64,000 bases of DNA from Chitinophaga polysaccharea (GCF_007829335.1 NZ_VIWO01000003.1:737759-801758), one strand, 5' to 3'. Positions 1 through 10,635 are shown, counted from the stretch's first letter. The notes: generated from the letters alone by a model not told the origin. Made by a program: numbers and translations.

Positions 1-3000
1 CTCCCCCCCGGGTAAATATCGATATTCACCTGAAAGAAAGTGCAGGGAATACGTTCAGTGAATATGAAAACTACCTGCGGGTATTATCTCCCGTAACCGG
101 TAAAATAACACTGGATACCCTCGAGGAATCCTCCACCCACCCGGACATTACTTTCTTAAACCGGGAAACCGGTATCGACTATCACCACCTTGAATACCTG
201 GCATTATCGCATAAAATCCGGCAGCAATTCCAGTTTGAGCCAACCTTCTTTTATGCTATTTTCAGAGAAGGTACTTTGCTGAAGAATGACCTGCAACAAT
301 GGCTTACCACCAGGGTGACCATCAACATTTCTTCTGAAGTGAAATCCCTGGTATATGAAACGGCATTGATAGACACCGACACAATCAGTACTGCCATTAC
401 AGATGCTATTGTTGCGCATATTATTCCGGATATAAGCAAAGTACTGCCTGTTATGCTGCGGCAATTACAGGGGCTACAGGAAGAGGCAAAGAAATATATC
501 CAGGAAGAAAGACCCCGGCAATGGGCTAATCTCCTGGTAGGCAGTGTTAAAGAGGGGTCTTACAAAAAACTGGTGGAACTGATCAGCCAGAACGCCGGCG
601 GCAACCTGCCACAGCTGCTCAATAACCTGATCACCGCCAATCCTTTTTTGAATGTGGCAACAGCCAATGACGCCGCAGTAAACATCAACATCGCCAGCCT
701 GCTGGGCACCGATGATACCCTGATACAACATGTAAAAGCTACTGCAAATATCAAAGATGAGCAGGAAGTATCGCAACTGGCGGCCCTTTCTACTGACGAG
801 TGGAAAAGTATGCTCAACCGCTTGCCTAATGAGCAACTACGCGCCAGCATGACCGCCAGTGCTGATGCTTTGGATACGCATGTCACCATCTTGCAGGGGC
901 GCTTCCGGCAAAAATATCCACACGTGGCCTTCATGGCTGACTTCAAAAGAGATCAGCCTGCCGCTATGGAAGAAATGAAACAGCTACCGGTAATAGACCT
1001 GGGAGGCAAACCGATAGATACACAACTGAAAGATTCCCCGCTGTCGGACAATGCGAAAGCACAACTCCGCTCCCTGCAAAGGTTGTACAAGCTAACACCC
1101 GACTATAATAAAGCCAAAAAATTGCAGGCGGATCAGCTCACATCAGCTTACCACATAGTAGGATTAGGACAAAAACAATTCGTTACCCGCTACAGTAAAG
1201 ATCAAACCTTTACAGAGAAAGAAGCGGCTGCCATATATCAGAAAGCGGTAAATATTCATACTGCGGCTATGACACTTGGTGCCGAATTGAAAGAGTACGG
1301 CAGTGCAGGTAAGCTGAAAGTGCTAAATGGCGAAGCATTATCGTTAAAGATAGAACAGGTATCGAAAGATTTCCCCAACCTGAAAAGCCTGTTCCAGGAA
1401 ACAGATCTCTGCGAATGCATGGACTGCCGGTCAGTATACGGTCCGGCGGCCTACCTGGCGGATGTATTGCAGTTCCTGAAGAACCGCTTGCTGGCCAATG
1501 GCACCAAAACTGCCAAGGACGTATTGTTTGCCCGGCGGCCAGATATCGGCGATATTGACCTGAACTGCGATAACGCCAATACCCCCATTCCCTATATCGA
1601 CCTGGTATGCGAAGTATTGGAAGATGCGGTGAACCCTGACCAGGGCATTTTACTCGATAGCAGTTATACTGCCGATATAGTCATAGGGAAAATCAATAGT
1701 CATCTTCTGAAAGGGCTCACCGACAATGGCATGAAGCATGTCACCGACCAGGCGGTGTTGTATCCTAAATACTCCGCAGCAGGCATAGATACCTATATGT
1801 TGCGCGATACCCAAAGCACTACTAAAATATCGGCAGAAGGCAGCGGTTGGCGGGTAAGACAGCTTCGGCAAACACACCTGAGTGCCCCGGAACTAAATGC
1901 CGCTCCGGAATATGTAAACGATGCCGCTTACCAGGCGTTGTCGGTGTCACATATTTCTTTCGGACTTCCTTTTGATATCTATCAGCAAAGAAGCAGTAGC
2001 CTGCTGGAGATAGTGAATATAGAACGGGCAGACCTGATGGATACGTTGGGAAATGCTGCTGGTCCTGATGCTCCATCCAAAGCAGCCGTATACCTGAAAA
2101 TATCGCCGGCGGAAAGAACATTGATCGTAACGCCAGATACCACTACCGCAGGACAGGTGGTTTACTGGAATACCGGCGCCCTGCCATTGATCACTACCTT
2201 GCAGGAAGTAGATGTATTCCTGAAAAAGAGTGGGTTGAGCTATGTAGACCTGCAACAACTGCTGACCGAATCTTTTATCAATCCCGGCAACAACCTGTTT
2301 ATCCAACACCTGGATAACACCTGTAATACGGCAAAGAAGATCATTGTAAATCTTGATGAGCCGGCGCTGGACCGCATTCACCGGTTCCTGCGAATGTACC
2401 GCAGAACGGGCATCAGCATGGATAACCTGAACAGTATCATCATGTATACTGGCCTGGGTAACCAGCAACTTAATGATGCTACGTTGATATTGACCGCCGA
2501 CCTGCTCAAGCTGCAAAACAGCCTGGGTATTACATTGGAACAGGCCCTGTCATTTTATGGGCAGCAACCGGTTAGTCTGTATACTTCCATATATCTCAAC
2601 AGGATTGCCACCAACCCGATAGATGTGGCATTTACCGTAAAGAATATTGTGGCTAACGAACTCCTGCCGGTAGGTAGCCGCGACACACTCAATGCGCATC
2701 TGACTACACTGGGATTAAGCCTGAAGCTGAAGACCGCTGATATCACTTTTCTCATCAGCCAGTTGAATCCTGCAGATACTACGCTGACGCGTGATAACCT
2801 GGCATTCCTGTACCGGCATGGTTTGCTGGCCAACCTGCTGGGACTAAAAGTACAGGAACTGTTTTCGTATAGCAGTCTGGCTACGCTACCGTTATTTACC
2901 ACGCCGGCTGGCACCAGCGCATTGGTGGCCAGTGTGCGGTTTATGCAGGCAACCGGTTTTACCGTTAGCGACCTGCAATGGTTTTTGCAAAACAGTGATC

Positions 3001-6000
3001 CTACTGGTTTGCTCACGATGCAGGATACTGCCATTACCACCTGGCTCACTACCTTGCAGGGAGCCTATCAGCAAGCGTTTAATACCACCCGGTCTACTTT
3101 TAACGCCGCATTAACGCCGGATGAAAATAAGAATGGCCTGAAGCAACAAATGAATTTGCTGCCGGGCATAGCTGCTGCGGCAGTAGATAAGCTGCTGGCC
3201 ATTGTGAGCAATACCTTCGCGGATGCTTTGTCGCCACAGGCTTACGTGGCGGCCAACCTGGGAGGCTATTTCAATACCCTGGACATCCAAAGTAAGATCA
3301 CCGCATTGCTGGCGTTGGCGCCGGGGGATCCCAATATTCCCGCTGCGCAAAACGCATTGATACAATCCTTCAGCACGCCTATCTCCCTGTACCTCTTCCA
3401 GGCTGCCAAACAAACGGCGTTGTATAATGCTGTGCAAAGCACCTTTGGTACTACTGATGTCGTTACACAGGTATTGCTGCAATACGCTTCCCTGAAATTC
3501 CCTGGCCCGGCTAAGGTGCTCGGAGACGTATTATCGGACGATTTGCTGATAGATCAGGTGAATACGCCACCGATTCCACCGGTGATAACTCCCGGTGGAT
3601 TTGAAAAACAGTACCGGGCTACCCGGCTGCTGAAACTGATGGTCAGCTATTTTAACAAGATCGGTATCCAGGCGAAAGACTTGCAGTGGTTCCTGCAAAA
3701 CAATGCGGTGATGGGCTGGCTGGAACTGGATACTCTCCGGTACCAGGGAGATGTACCCGCAGCAGATTTTGATAAATGGGTGAAATGGCAGACTGCATTA
3801 CACCTAATGCAGAACGATGGTACGGTACAAAGCCCGGCAGATCCTAATGTGATATTATCCTGGACAGATATATGGGGACGGGTGGCATCCGGTGCAGCGC
3901 AATTAGATACCATTCATACCCTCGCCTTATTTACCGGTTGGGATATCAACGATGTGAATGACCTGGTTACTTGGTATGGCTATACGTATCCGGCTGACTT
4001 TAAGCTGCCCGCCACCTGGCAGCGGCTTGGTGCGGCAACAGCGGCTTTACGGCTGTTGGGCGTACCACTGGTCACTGCTGCACAATTTATTAAACCCGTG
4101 CTGACGAACGTGGAGGCCGACCTGATCACCCAGACACTGCGCAATAAATACGATGACAAGCAATGGCTGAACGTTATCCAGCCCGTGGAAGATGTGCTGC
4201 GTCCGCAGAAAAGAGACGCGCTGGTAGCCTACCTGCTGGCATTTAACCCTGATCTGAACGGACCAGACGACCTATACGATTATTTCCTGATGGATGTATT
4301 GATGCAACCCGGGCAGCCAAGTTCACGTATCGTGATGGCGCATGGGATCCTTCAATTGTTTATACAACGCTGCCTGATGGCGCTGGAGCCCAATGCCATT
4401 GCAGACGTAACGCAGGATGACGGCTGGAGCCAATGGCTGTGGATGAAGAATTTCCAGGTATGGGTGGCCAACAGGAAAGTATTCCTGTACCCCGAAAACT
4501 GGATACAGCCAGAACTGCGTACCGACCAGTCCTATTTCTTCGCTGACCTGATCTCAGAACTGCAACAGAATGAAATTACAGACGACAACGTAGAAACAGC
4601 CGCCATACATTACCTGGAGAAACTGGACGATGTGGCCAGCCTGGATGTGCGCGCCTGCTATTATGATGTGAGCACTTATACCATGCATGTGATTGCCCGG
4701 GTACGAGGGGGGAGCACCTATTACTATCGCACCGGTGTGAAAGAACGCAAATGGGAGCCGTGGACAAAAGTGGACGTAGATATTTCCGGCGACCACCTGC
4801 TGGCCTATATGCTCAACAACCGGCTGTTCCTGGCCTGGCACCTGCCCACAGAAGAAATCCAGCAGGGGCAGAACGTGAGCATTCCAAGTACGCCTATTAA
4901 TCAACCGGTAACAGCGCCGTTGAAACGCTATAAGATACAGCTGGCCACCAGCGAGTGTATCAATGGGGTATGGCAGCCTAAACGGACTTCGCAGGATGTA
5001 TTGTACACGGGGTATTACAATGACCTCAATCCCGTGAAAGATACTTTCCGCATGCTGGATTTTGATATGGGAACCGTGGGATATGGCATCCTCTGTACAT
5101 TTGACGGCTACGCCATCGGTATGTTCAACCTTACCGGTTGTAAAGGTTATCCGGAAGTGGCTAACTGGGGCGGGCAATCATTGCCTTATCTCGACCTGAT
5201 CCCGGATTTTATGGATACCCAGTTCCTGCAGATGCAATACCGGGAAAACGATAACCGGTCGCTGGATACTTTGTCGATGAGGAGCATATTGAGTCCGTAC
5301 AAATACGAAACTATCCTCAACAAAACACCGGGTATCTTCCGCATTACCTATCCACACGAGTTTTCATTGATCGACTGGATTTATGTTGCCCTGGAATTGA
5401 TGTCATCCAAAAATGCCTATCATACTAACAGTGAGTTTGCCAGCGATAGGAGGTTGGTATTACCCATGGCCAGTTTCATGCCTTTCTTCTATGCTGATGG
5501 TTCTCGGGAGTATGTGATCATACCAGGGTTCTTTGGAGAAGATGGTAAAAATGAGCGCACCTTCAGCGACATTTATAAATTCGTGACTGACCTGATTGCG
5601 TTAGTGATTAAGTATGTGAAAATCCTGTTGGCAGATCCCGCGCATGACCTCAATAAGTTGGTACAGCAGTTGTACGCAGACCCGGAATACATCCGGCTTA
5701 CCGCGGAATGGGATTTTTATAAGAAGCATAAGCCCCAGCTGATGTTCCGCAATTTCTATCACCCGTTGGTATGTTATATCAAGAGCACGGTGTATAAGGG
5801 CGGATTGCCGGCTATAATGACTTATGAAGTGCAGTCGAAGGTCAACAGTTTTAATTTTAATACAACTTATCAACCACAGTCGCCGGTGGCCACACCTTAC
5901 CCAATAGAAAATATTGATTTTGATGCGGAAGGAAGTTATTCTTCTTATAATTGGGAATTGTTTTATCACCTGCCTTTCTTCATAGGCAACCAGCTGAGTC

Positions 6001-8777
6001 AGAACCAGCAATTTGAAGAGGCCCGGAAATGGTATCACTATATCTTCAATCCTATTGGAGGGGCCGGTGGCAGCGCTCCGCAGAAGTACTGGATCACGAA
6101 GCCTTTCCATGAGTTCTTTGATTATGTGAGCCAACGTATAGATACTATCCTGACTGATATCGCCAGTGATCCTACCGGTACTGTTTATAAAGACCTGGTG
6201 AACGCAGTAGAAAGCTGGCGGGAAAATCCGTTTATGCCGCATGAAGTAGCCCGTACCCGGCCACTGGCTTATCAGAAATCGCTGCTCATGAAATACCTGG
6301 ATAACCTGATTGCATGGGGCGACAACCTGTTTATGCAGAATACCATGGAGTCGCTCGTACAGGCCACACAGATGTATATCCTGGCGGATAAGTTGCTGGG
6401 GCCAAAGCCCATGATCATTCCACCAGCGGTGCCTGTTCCTGACGAGACCTACAACCAGCTGGAATTAAAGCTGGATGCTTTCAGCAACGCTATGGTAGAC
6501 CTGGAGAACCTGGTGCCTGACCTGAACCTGTTGCCACATAAGGGGGCAGAGTTACCCACACCGCATAACACTGTGTCTTCCCTTTACTTCTGTATACCGG
6601 CCAACGACCATTTGTTGTCTTACTGGGATACTATTGCCGACAGGTTGTACAAGATCCGTAACTGTGAAGATATTAATGGCGTACACCGTGTGCTGGCATT
6701 GTTTGCACCGCCAATAGATCCGGGTATGTTAGTGCGTGCTGCAGCAGCAGGATTAGATATCAGTGCTGTAACCGCAATGCTCAACGCGCCACTGCCGTTG
6801 TACCGCTTCCATGTCATTCTGCAAAAAGCAACAGAACTGGCAGAGCAGGTGAAAGCTATGGGAGCTGCATTGTTGTCGGCCCTGGAAAAGAAAGATAATG
6901 AGGCATTAGCCCTGTTGAGGGCAGGAGAGGAAATAAAACTCCAGCAACAATTATTGCTCATCCGGCAAACGCAGGTGGAAGAGGCGACACAGTCGATCGA
7001 TGCCTTGCAGAAAACCAAAGCCATTTCCCAGAAAAAATTCGATTACTACAGCAGCCGTGACTTTATGAACGGATGGGAAATAGCCCAGGCTGGTATTTCT
7101 GCCGGCGCCATTATCTCTGAGATCGTAGCTACTGTATTGGATGCCACATCCGGCGGTACACATATGATACCTATTATTACCGGTGGTGGCGCCGGTTTTG
7201 GCGGATCTCCCGTGGTGACGGTATCTTTTGGCGGTAACAACGTAGGCAGTTCCACCGGGCAGTTTGGTACCCTGTTCCGCGGCATTGCCGGTATCCTGCA
7301 TTCTACTTCCGGCCTGATAGGTAACATTGGCGCATACCAGCGCAGAATGGACGACTGGAATCTGCAGAAAGACCTGGCCAGCCTGGAAATGGCACAGGTA
7401 GACCAACAGATAGTAGTGGCGAATATCCGTAAAGATATTGCAGTAAAAGAAACCACCACGCAACAGCTGCGGATTCAACAGGCGCAGGAAGTGAATACAT
7501 TTATGACCAGCAAGTATACCAATAAAGACCTGTATGCCTGGATGACCGGGCAGATCAGCACCCTTTATTTCCAATCGTACCAGCTGGCATTTGCCATGGC
7601 CAAACAGGCCGAACAATGTTACCAGTTTGAACTGGCGGCAGATAGTAATGTGATCCAGTATAACTATTGGGATACGATGAAGAAAGGACTCTTGTCGGGC
7701 GACCGGCTGCTGTTGGATGTAAAACGACTGGAATCCAATTACCTGAAGAATAACCAGCGGGAATTTGAGCTGACCAAGAATATTTCTATTGCTGCATTGT
7801 CGCCGGAAGCCCTGATGCAGTTGCGTAATACCGGTCAATGCGATATCAATGTTCCGGAAATGTTGTTTGACATGGACTATCCAGGTCATTACCTGCGCCG
7901 GATAAAAGCTATTTCGGTAAGCATACCTTGCATCAGCGGCCCATTGGTAGCGGTATCCTGCACCTTGTCACAGGTTAGCAATAAATATCGCAAGAATACA
8001 CAGCTCAATCCGGCGGGGGCAGATGCCTATGATAAGTACGTGGAAAAAGACGGTGGGGATGACCGGTTTACGTATAACATCGGCGCTATCCAGTCTATTG
8101 CCACCAGCCACGCCCAGAATGATACCGGGTTATTCGAACTGAATTTCCATGATGACCGATACCTGCCTTTTGAAGGTACCGGCGCTATCAGTTCCTGGCA
8201 CCTGGAAATGAACGACCCCGCTTCGCTGGCACAATTCGATTACCAGAGTATCACCGATGTGATTATCCAGATGAGCTATACTTCCCGGCAGGGTGGAGGG
8301 TTGTTCAAGAAAGAAACCACCGACTACCTGAAAATACTGTTCAAGAAGATCGTGGATAGTATGCCGGTAGCGGGACTTTTCCGGATGTTCGATCTGCGGC
8401 ATGAACTGTCCGATAACTGGTATGCCTTTATGAATGGCGCTGGTACTTTCAGTGGTAGCCTCACCAAGGCGGGCCTGCCGTATTTTACGCAGAATAGCGC
8501 TATAAAGGTTACTGTACAAAGTGTAGCCCTGTTTGTACTCAGCAGCAACAGTGGTAGCCTGATGGTATCAGTTAACGGCGCCGCCGCCCAGGCTATGACC
8601 AAGAATGCCAGTAAGTTTGGAAGCCAGATACAGCTGATAGATCCGATCAGTTCAATTACCGGGTCATTGAAGCTGGCTGGCGATCATATCGATTATAGTT
8701 TTGCTGTACAGAATTTTAATACGGTGAAAGCTACGATAGCAGGCGCTTGGCTGGTTGTAAATTATACGATGGAGTAG
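1..8777 (+). CDS. Tc toxin A-like giant protein, 5' end outside window
   Basis: The frame is open from nucleotide 3 to the stop at 8777, giving about 2,924 visible residues, so the gene begins upstream of the window and the ATG at 276 is internal. A VRP1/TcA-type N-terminal signature lies around 1405-1475: a C-E-C-M-D-C cysteine cluster followed by SVYGPAAYLADVLQFL. The middle is long and helical and contains the region typical of ABC-toxin N and neuraminidase-like domains. Around 6800-7560 come coiled-coil helices, a Gly/Ala/Ile-rich stretch (about 7085-7240) and the SKYTNKDLYAWM signature, which match the TcA pore and TcB-binding region. In Tc complexes the A subunit is the receptor-binding pentameric translocation channel. 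No TcB/TcC gene follows; a terminator and a convergent lipoprotein gene come next. It could be a stand-alone TcA-like surface or secreted protein. The family call is firm, the role as a toxin is inferred. Confidence 0.85.
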   Translation, partial: PPRVNIDIHLKESAGNTFSEYENYLRVLSPVTGKITLDTLEESSTHPDITFLNRETGIDYHHLEYLALSHKIRQQFQFEPTFFYAIFREGTLLKNDLQQWLTTRVTINISSEVKSLVYETALIDTDTISTAITDAIVAHIIPDISKVLPVMLRQLQGLQEEAKKYIQEERPRQWANLLVGSVKEGSYKKLVELISQNAGGNLPQLLNNLITANPFLNVATANDAAVNINIASLLGTDDTLIQHVKATANIKDEQEVSQLAALSTDEWKSMLNRLPNEQLRASMTASADALDTHVTILQGRFRQKYPHVAFMADFKRDQPAAMEEMKQLPVIDLGGKPIDTQLKDSPLSDNAKAQLRSLQRLYKLTPDYNKAKKLQADQLTSAYHIVGLGQKQFVTRYSKDQTFTEKEAAAIYQKAVNIHTAAMTLGAELKEYGSAGKLKVLNGEALSLKIEQVSKDFPNLKSLFQETDLCECMDCRSVYGPAAYLADVLQFLKNRLLANGTKTAKDVLFARRPDIGDIDLNCDNANTPIPYIDLVCEVLEDAVNPDQGILLDSSYTADIVIGKINSHLLKGLTDNGMKHVTDQAVLYPKYSAAGIDTYMLRDTQSTTKISAEGSGWRVRQLRQTHLSAPELNAAPEYVNDAAYQALSVSHISFGLPFDIYQQRSSSLLEIVNIERADLMDTLGNAAGPDAPSKAAVYLKISPAERTLIVTPDTTTAGQVVYWNTGALPLITTLQEVDVFLKKSGLSYVDLQQLLTESFINPGNNLFIQHLDNTCNTAKKIIVNLDEPALDRIHRFLRMYRRTGISMDNLNSIIMYTGLGNQQLNDATLILTADLLKLQNSLGITLEQALSFYGQQPVSLYTSIYLNRIATNPIDVAFTVKNIVANELLPVGSRDTLNAHLTTLGLSLKLKTADITFLISQLNPADTTLTRDNLAFLYRHGLLANLLGLKVQELFSYSSLATLPLFTTPAGTSALVASVRFMQATGFTVSDLQWFLQNSDPTGLLTMQDTAITTWLTTLQGAYQQAFNTTRSTFNAALTPDENKNGLKQQMNLLPGIAAAAVDKLLAIVSNTFADALSPQAYVAANLGGYFNTLDIQSKITALLALAPGDPNIPAAQNALIQSFSTPISLYLFQAAKQTALYNAVQSTFGTTDVVTQVLLQYASLKFPGPAKVLGDVLSDDLLIDQVNTPPIPPVITPGGFEKQYRATRLLKLMVSYFNKIGIQAKDLQWFLQNNAVMGWLELDTLRYQGDVPAADFDKWVKWQTALHLMQNDGTVQSPADPNVILSWTDIWGRVASGAAQLDTIHTLALFTGWDINDVNDLVTWYGYTYPADFKLPATWQRLGAATAALRLLGVPLVTAAQFIKPVLTNVEADLITQTLRNKYDDKQWLNVIQPVEDVLRPQKRDALVAYLLAFNPDLNGPDDLYDYFLMDVLMQPGQPSSRIVMAHGILQLFIQRCLMALEPNAIADVTQDDGWSQWLWMKNFQVWVANRKVFLYPENWIQPELRTDQSYFFADLISELQQNEITDDNVETAAIHYLEKLDDVASLDVRACYYDVSTYTMHVIARVRGGSTYYYRTGVKERKWEPWTKVDVDISGDHLLAYMLNNRLFLAWHLPTEEIQQGQNVSIPSTPINQPVTAPLKRYKIQLATSECINGVWQPKRTSQDVLYTGYYNDLNPVKDTFRMLDFDMGTVGYGILCTFDGYAIGMFNLTGCKGYPEVANWGGQSLPYLDLIPDFMDTQFLQMQYRENDNRSLDTLSMRSILSPYKYETILNKTPGIFRITYPHEFSLIDWIYVALELMSSKNAYHTNSEFASDRRLVLPMASFMPFFYADGSREYVIIPGFFGEDGKNERTFSDIYKFVTDLIALVIKYVKILLADPAHDLNKLVQQLYADPEYIRLTAEWDFYKKHKPQLMFRNFYHPLVCYIKSTVYKGGLPAIMTYEVQSKVNSFNFNTTYQPQSPVATPYPIENIDFDAEGSYSSYNWELFYHLPFFIGNQLSQNQQFEEARKWYHYIFNPIGGAGGSAPQKYWITKPFHEFFDYVSQRIDTILTDIASDPTGTVYKDLVNAVESWRENPFMPHEVARTRPLAYQKSLLMKYLDNLIAWGDNLFMQNTMESLVQATQMYILADKLLGPKPMIIPPAVPVPDETYNQLELKLDAFSNAMVDLENLVPDLNLLPHKGAELPTPHNTVSSLYFCIPANDHLLSYWDTIADRLYKIRNCEDINGVHRVLALFAPPIDPGMLVRAAAAGLDISAVTAMLNAPLPLYRFHVILQKATELAEQVKAMGAALLSALEKKDNEALALLRAGEEIKLQQQLLLIRQTQVEEATQSIDALQKTKAISQKKFDYYSSRDFMNGWEIAQAGISAGAIISEIVATVLDATSGGTHMIPIITGGGAGFGGSPVVTVSFGGNNVGSSTGQFGTLFRGIAGILHSTSGLIGNIGAYQRRMDDWNLQKDLASLEMAQVDQQIVVANIRKDIAVKETTTQQLRIQQAQEVNTFMTSKYTNKDLYAWMTGQISTLYFQSYQLAFAMAKQAEQCYQFELAADSNVIQYNYWDTMKKGLLSGDRLLLDVKRLESNYLKNNQREFELTKNISIAALSPEALMQLRNTGQCDINVPEMLFDMDYPGHYLRRIKAISVSIPCISGPLVAVSCTLSQVSNKYRKNTQLNPAGADAYDKYVEKDGGDDRFTYNIGAIQSIATSHAQNDTGLFELNFHDDRYLPFEGTGAISSWHLEMNDPASLAQFDYQSITDVIIQMSYTSRQGGGLFKKETTDYLKILFKKIVDSMPVAGLFRMFDLRHELSDNWYAFMNGAGTFSGSLTKAGLPYFTQNSAIKVTVQSVALFVLSSNSGSLMVSVNGAAAQAMTKNASKFGSQIQLIDPISSITGSLKLAGDHIDYSFAVQNFNTVKATIAGAWLVVNYTME

Positions 8778-8807
8778 TGGAATAGCACGGATAAAAGCGT
8801 GATAAAT

Positions 8808-8842
8808 GAAAACACCCATGCAGTTACTGCATGGGCGTTTTC
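8808..8842. terminator. Bidirectional terminator between convergent genes
   Basis: The arms GAAAAC-A-CCCATGCAG and CTGCATGGG-C-GTTTTC pair over 16 positions with one mismatch around a TTA loop. The A-rich left and T-rich right flanks suit termination from both sides, that is, of the Tc-like gene and of the LamG lipoprotein gene. Confidence 0.8.
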
Positions 8843-8859
8843 TATCCGAACAAACCTGA

Positions 8860-10320
8860 TTAGTTGTTCAGGTTCAGGAGTTGTTGTACTTCAGTAGCTG
8901 TCAGTGTTCTGCCGTAGATACGGATTTCTTCCATTCCTCCCTTAACAAAATAGCCATTGGTAGGAGAAGAGATTTCATCGCGGCCAATATACAATTTAGC
9001 AGTGGCGGGGGCATTGGCAGGTAATACGCCGGTAGTTGTATTATCCAGTACACCATCTATATACATGCTTATTTTCTGTTGAGCCAGGTCGTATATGCAG
9101 GTGACCATATGCCACGATCCGGTAGTGATCACTTTGGTGCTGTAGGCATTGATATCATCTCCGCCGGGACCGAAATGTAATACGCCGAGGGTATTGGCAG
9201 CATATCCCCTTACTGCGTACACATAACCGCCATTGGGTTCGTTGTTGCGTTTAGTCAGGATACTGGAACCAAAAGATGAGTTGTAGCTGTCCAGTTTCAC
9301 CCAGGCGTTCAGCGAGAAGTTGGTATTGGTTAAACGGAGATCTGCGGAATCATTCACTGTAATGAAGCTGTTGATGCCGTTGAAATAGAAGGCGCCGTTG
9401 AATTTACCCCGGCTATCGGTGGTATAAGCGGTGTTGCTGATGCTACCGTTATGATTATTGCCGGAGATATCACGGGCGCCTCTCAGGCTGTCCAGTGGCC
9501 AGTAAGCAATCAAACCGTTGTTCAGGGTGTTGGGGTTGTAGAGTTCCTGGATTTCTGCTACCGTCAGGGATTTGCCATAAATCCGGATGTCATCCATCGC
9601 GCCTTTGAAGAAATAACCGTTGGTAGGAGAGTAGACATCGTCCCGGCCTATGTATAATTTCGCTAATGCGGGAGCATTAGCAGGCAATACACCGTTAGTA
9701 ATGTTATCCAGCACACCATCTACATACAGACTTATTTTCTTTTGGGCAAAGTTGTATACGCAGGTAACCATGTGCCAGTCGTTGGTAGCAATTACTTTAG
9801 AACCATATGCGTTGATATCATCTCCTCCCGGACCGAAATGTAATACGCCGAGCGTGTTACCGGCATATCCTCTTACCGCATACACATAGCCACCGTTGGG
9901 GTCATTGTTACGTTTGGCCAGGATGTTGGAGTTATACGACGAATTGTATTGGTCCAGCTTTACCCAGGCATTCAGTGTAAAATCGGTGTTGTTCAAACGG
10001 AGGTCCGCCTGATCTTCTACAGAGATATAACTGGTTTGTCCATCGAAGTAAAACGCGCTGTTTTTATTACCGAACCTATCGGTTGTAAGCGTAGTATTAA
10101 AGGTGGTACCATGGTGCAGGTGTCCGGATATATCGTTCGCGGACGTAGCACTGTCCATTGGCCAGTGGGCAATTAAGCCACTAATAGAGTCACCGGCAAA
10201 GGTGGTGTTTAATTTAGACGGCGCTTCCGGTGCGGACAGAAATACTTTTCCGCAGGAAAATAACGCTGCCGTAGTTAGGCCACACAGGCTAACTGTTTTC
10301 AGGATTTTTGTTGCTTTCAT
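8860..10320 (-). CDS. Lipoprotein with two tandem LamG-type lectin domains
   Basis: A 486-aa lipoprotein with lipobox ALFSC (Cys23), so probably anchored to the outer membrane. Two copies of a concanavalin A-like/LamG jelly-roll domain fill the rest, about residues 47-268 and 269-486. Each starts with GLIA(H/Y)WP(M/L)DS, continues through ADLRL(N/T)NT and NAWVKLD, and ends in (D/E)(D/E)IRIYG(K/R)(S/T)LT. The stretch RGYA(G/A)NTLGVLHFGPGGDDINAY is almost identical in the two halves, which shows an internal duplication. Such domains bind carbohydrates or other ligands; no catalytic residues are evident. The gene is monocistronic, with a terminator at its 3' end and a possible operator palindrome upstream. 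The ligand cannot be predicted. Confidence 0.85.
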   Translation of the reverse strand: MKATKILKTVSLCGLTTAALFSCGKVFLSAPEAPSKLNTTFAGDSISGLIAHWPMDSATSANDISGHLHHGTTFNTTLTTDRFGNKNSAFYFDGQTSYISVEDQADLRLNNTDFTLNAWVKLDQYNSSYNSNILAKRNNDPNGGYVYAVRGYAGNTLGVLHFGPGGDDINAYGSKVIATNDWHMVTCVYNFAQKKISLYVDGVLDNITNGVLPANAPALAKLYIGRDDVYSPTNGYFFKGAMDDIRIYGKSLTVAEIQELYNPNTLNNGLIAYWPLDSLRGARDISGNNHNGSISNTAYTTDSRGKFNGAFYFNGINSFITVNDSADLRLTNTNFSLNAWVKLDSYNSSFGSSILTKRNNEPNGGYVYAVRGYAANTLGVLHFGPGGDDINAYSTKVITTGSWHMVTCIYDLAQQKISMYIDGVLDNTTTGVLPANAPATAKLYIGRDEISSPTNGYFVKGGMEEIRIYGRTLTATEVQQLLNLNN

Positions 10321-10635
10321 AATTAAGTAGTGGGATGATTCAGTTCTGGTACTGGTTAAAAAAAAGGGTTGTCAAATTAATTGTACAGATATAGCATGTT
10401 TTATATGACGTCATATATACTTGCAAAAGTAAACAAAGGGAATGTGTGCGTGAAGTTTAAAAAAGGCTTGTAAAGTTGAAATTTGAAGTAAAATTTCCAA
10501 TGTCCTATGATTTTGAAACGATTATTCTTAAAAGCTATCTTGAAAGAATATTTTGTGTGATAACTTTATAGGAATCAAAGGTATTACAGGAGAAAGAAAG
10601 GGTGTTATTTTTTCATACTAAGGATATTTAACGCT
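10321..10635. other. Divergent intergenic region
   Basis: This AT-rich spacer separates the LamG lipoprotein gene (minus) from the 141-aa unknown gene (plus). Apart from the palindrome and candidate -7 box at 10402-10431, nothing else was recognised. It must hold the promoters of both genes. Confidence 0.5.
10402..10417. promoter_or_regulatory. 16-bp perfect palindrome, possible operator
   Basis: TATATGACGTCATATA is perfectly self-complementary and lies about 82 bp upstream of the LamG lipoprotein start. On the minus strand TACTTTTG at 10431-10424 fits the Bacteroidota -7 consensus TAnnTTTG, which would put transcription start at the edge of the palindrome. No good -33 TTTG was seen at the expected distance, so the promoter call is tentative. 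Confidence 0.4.

Noticed and set aside
276..278. ATG as start of the Tc-like gene
   Set aside because: The same frame is open back to nucleotide 3 and encodes family-typical sequence (FFYAIFREGTLL) before this codon, so the start is outside the window.
1947..8602. Several antisense ORFs of 120-312 codons inside the Tc-like gene
   Set aside because: They are in shadow frames of a gene with clear homology, have no recognisable domains and read as Cys/His/Arg-rich translation noise.
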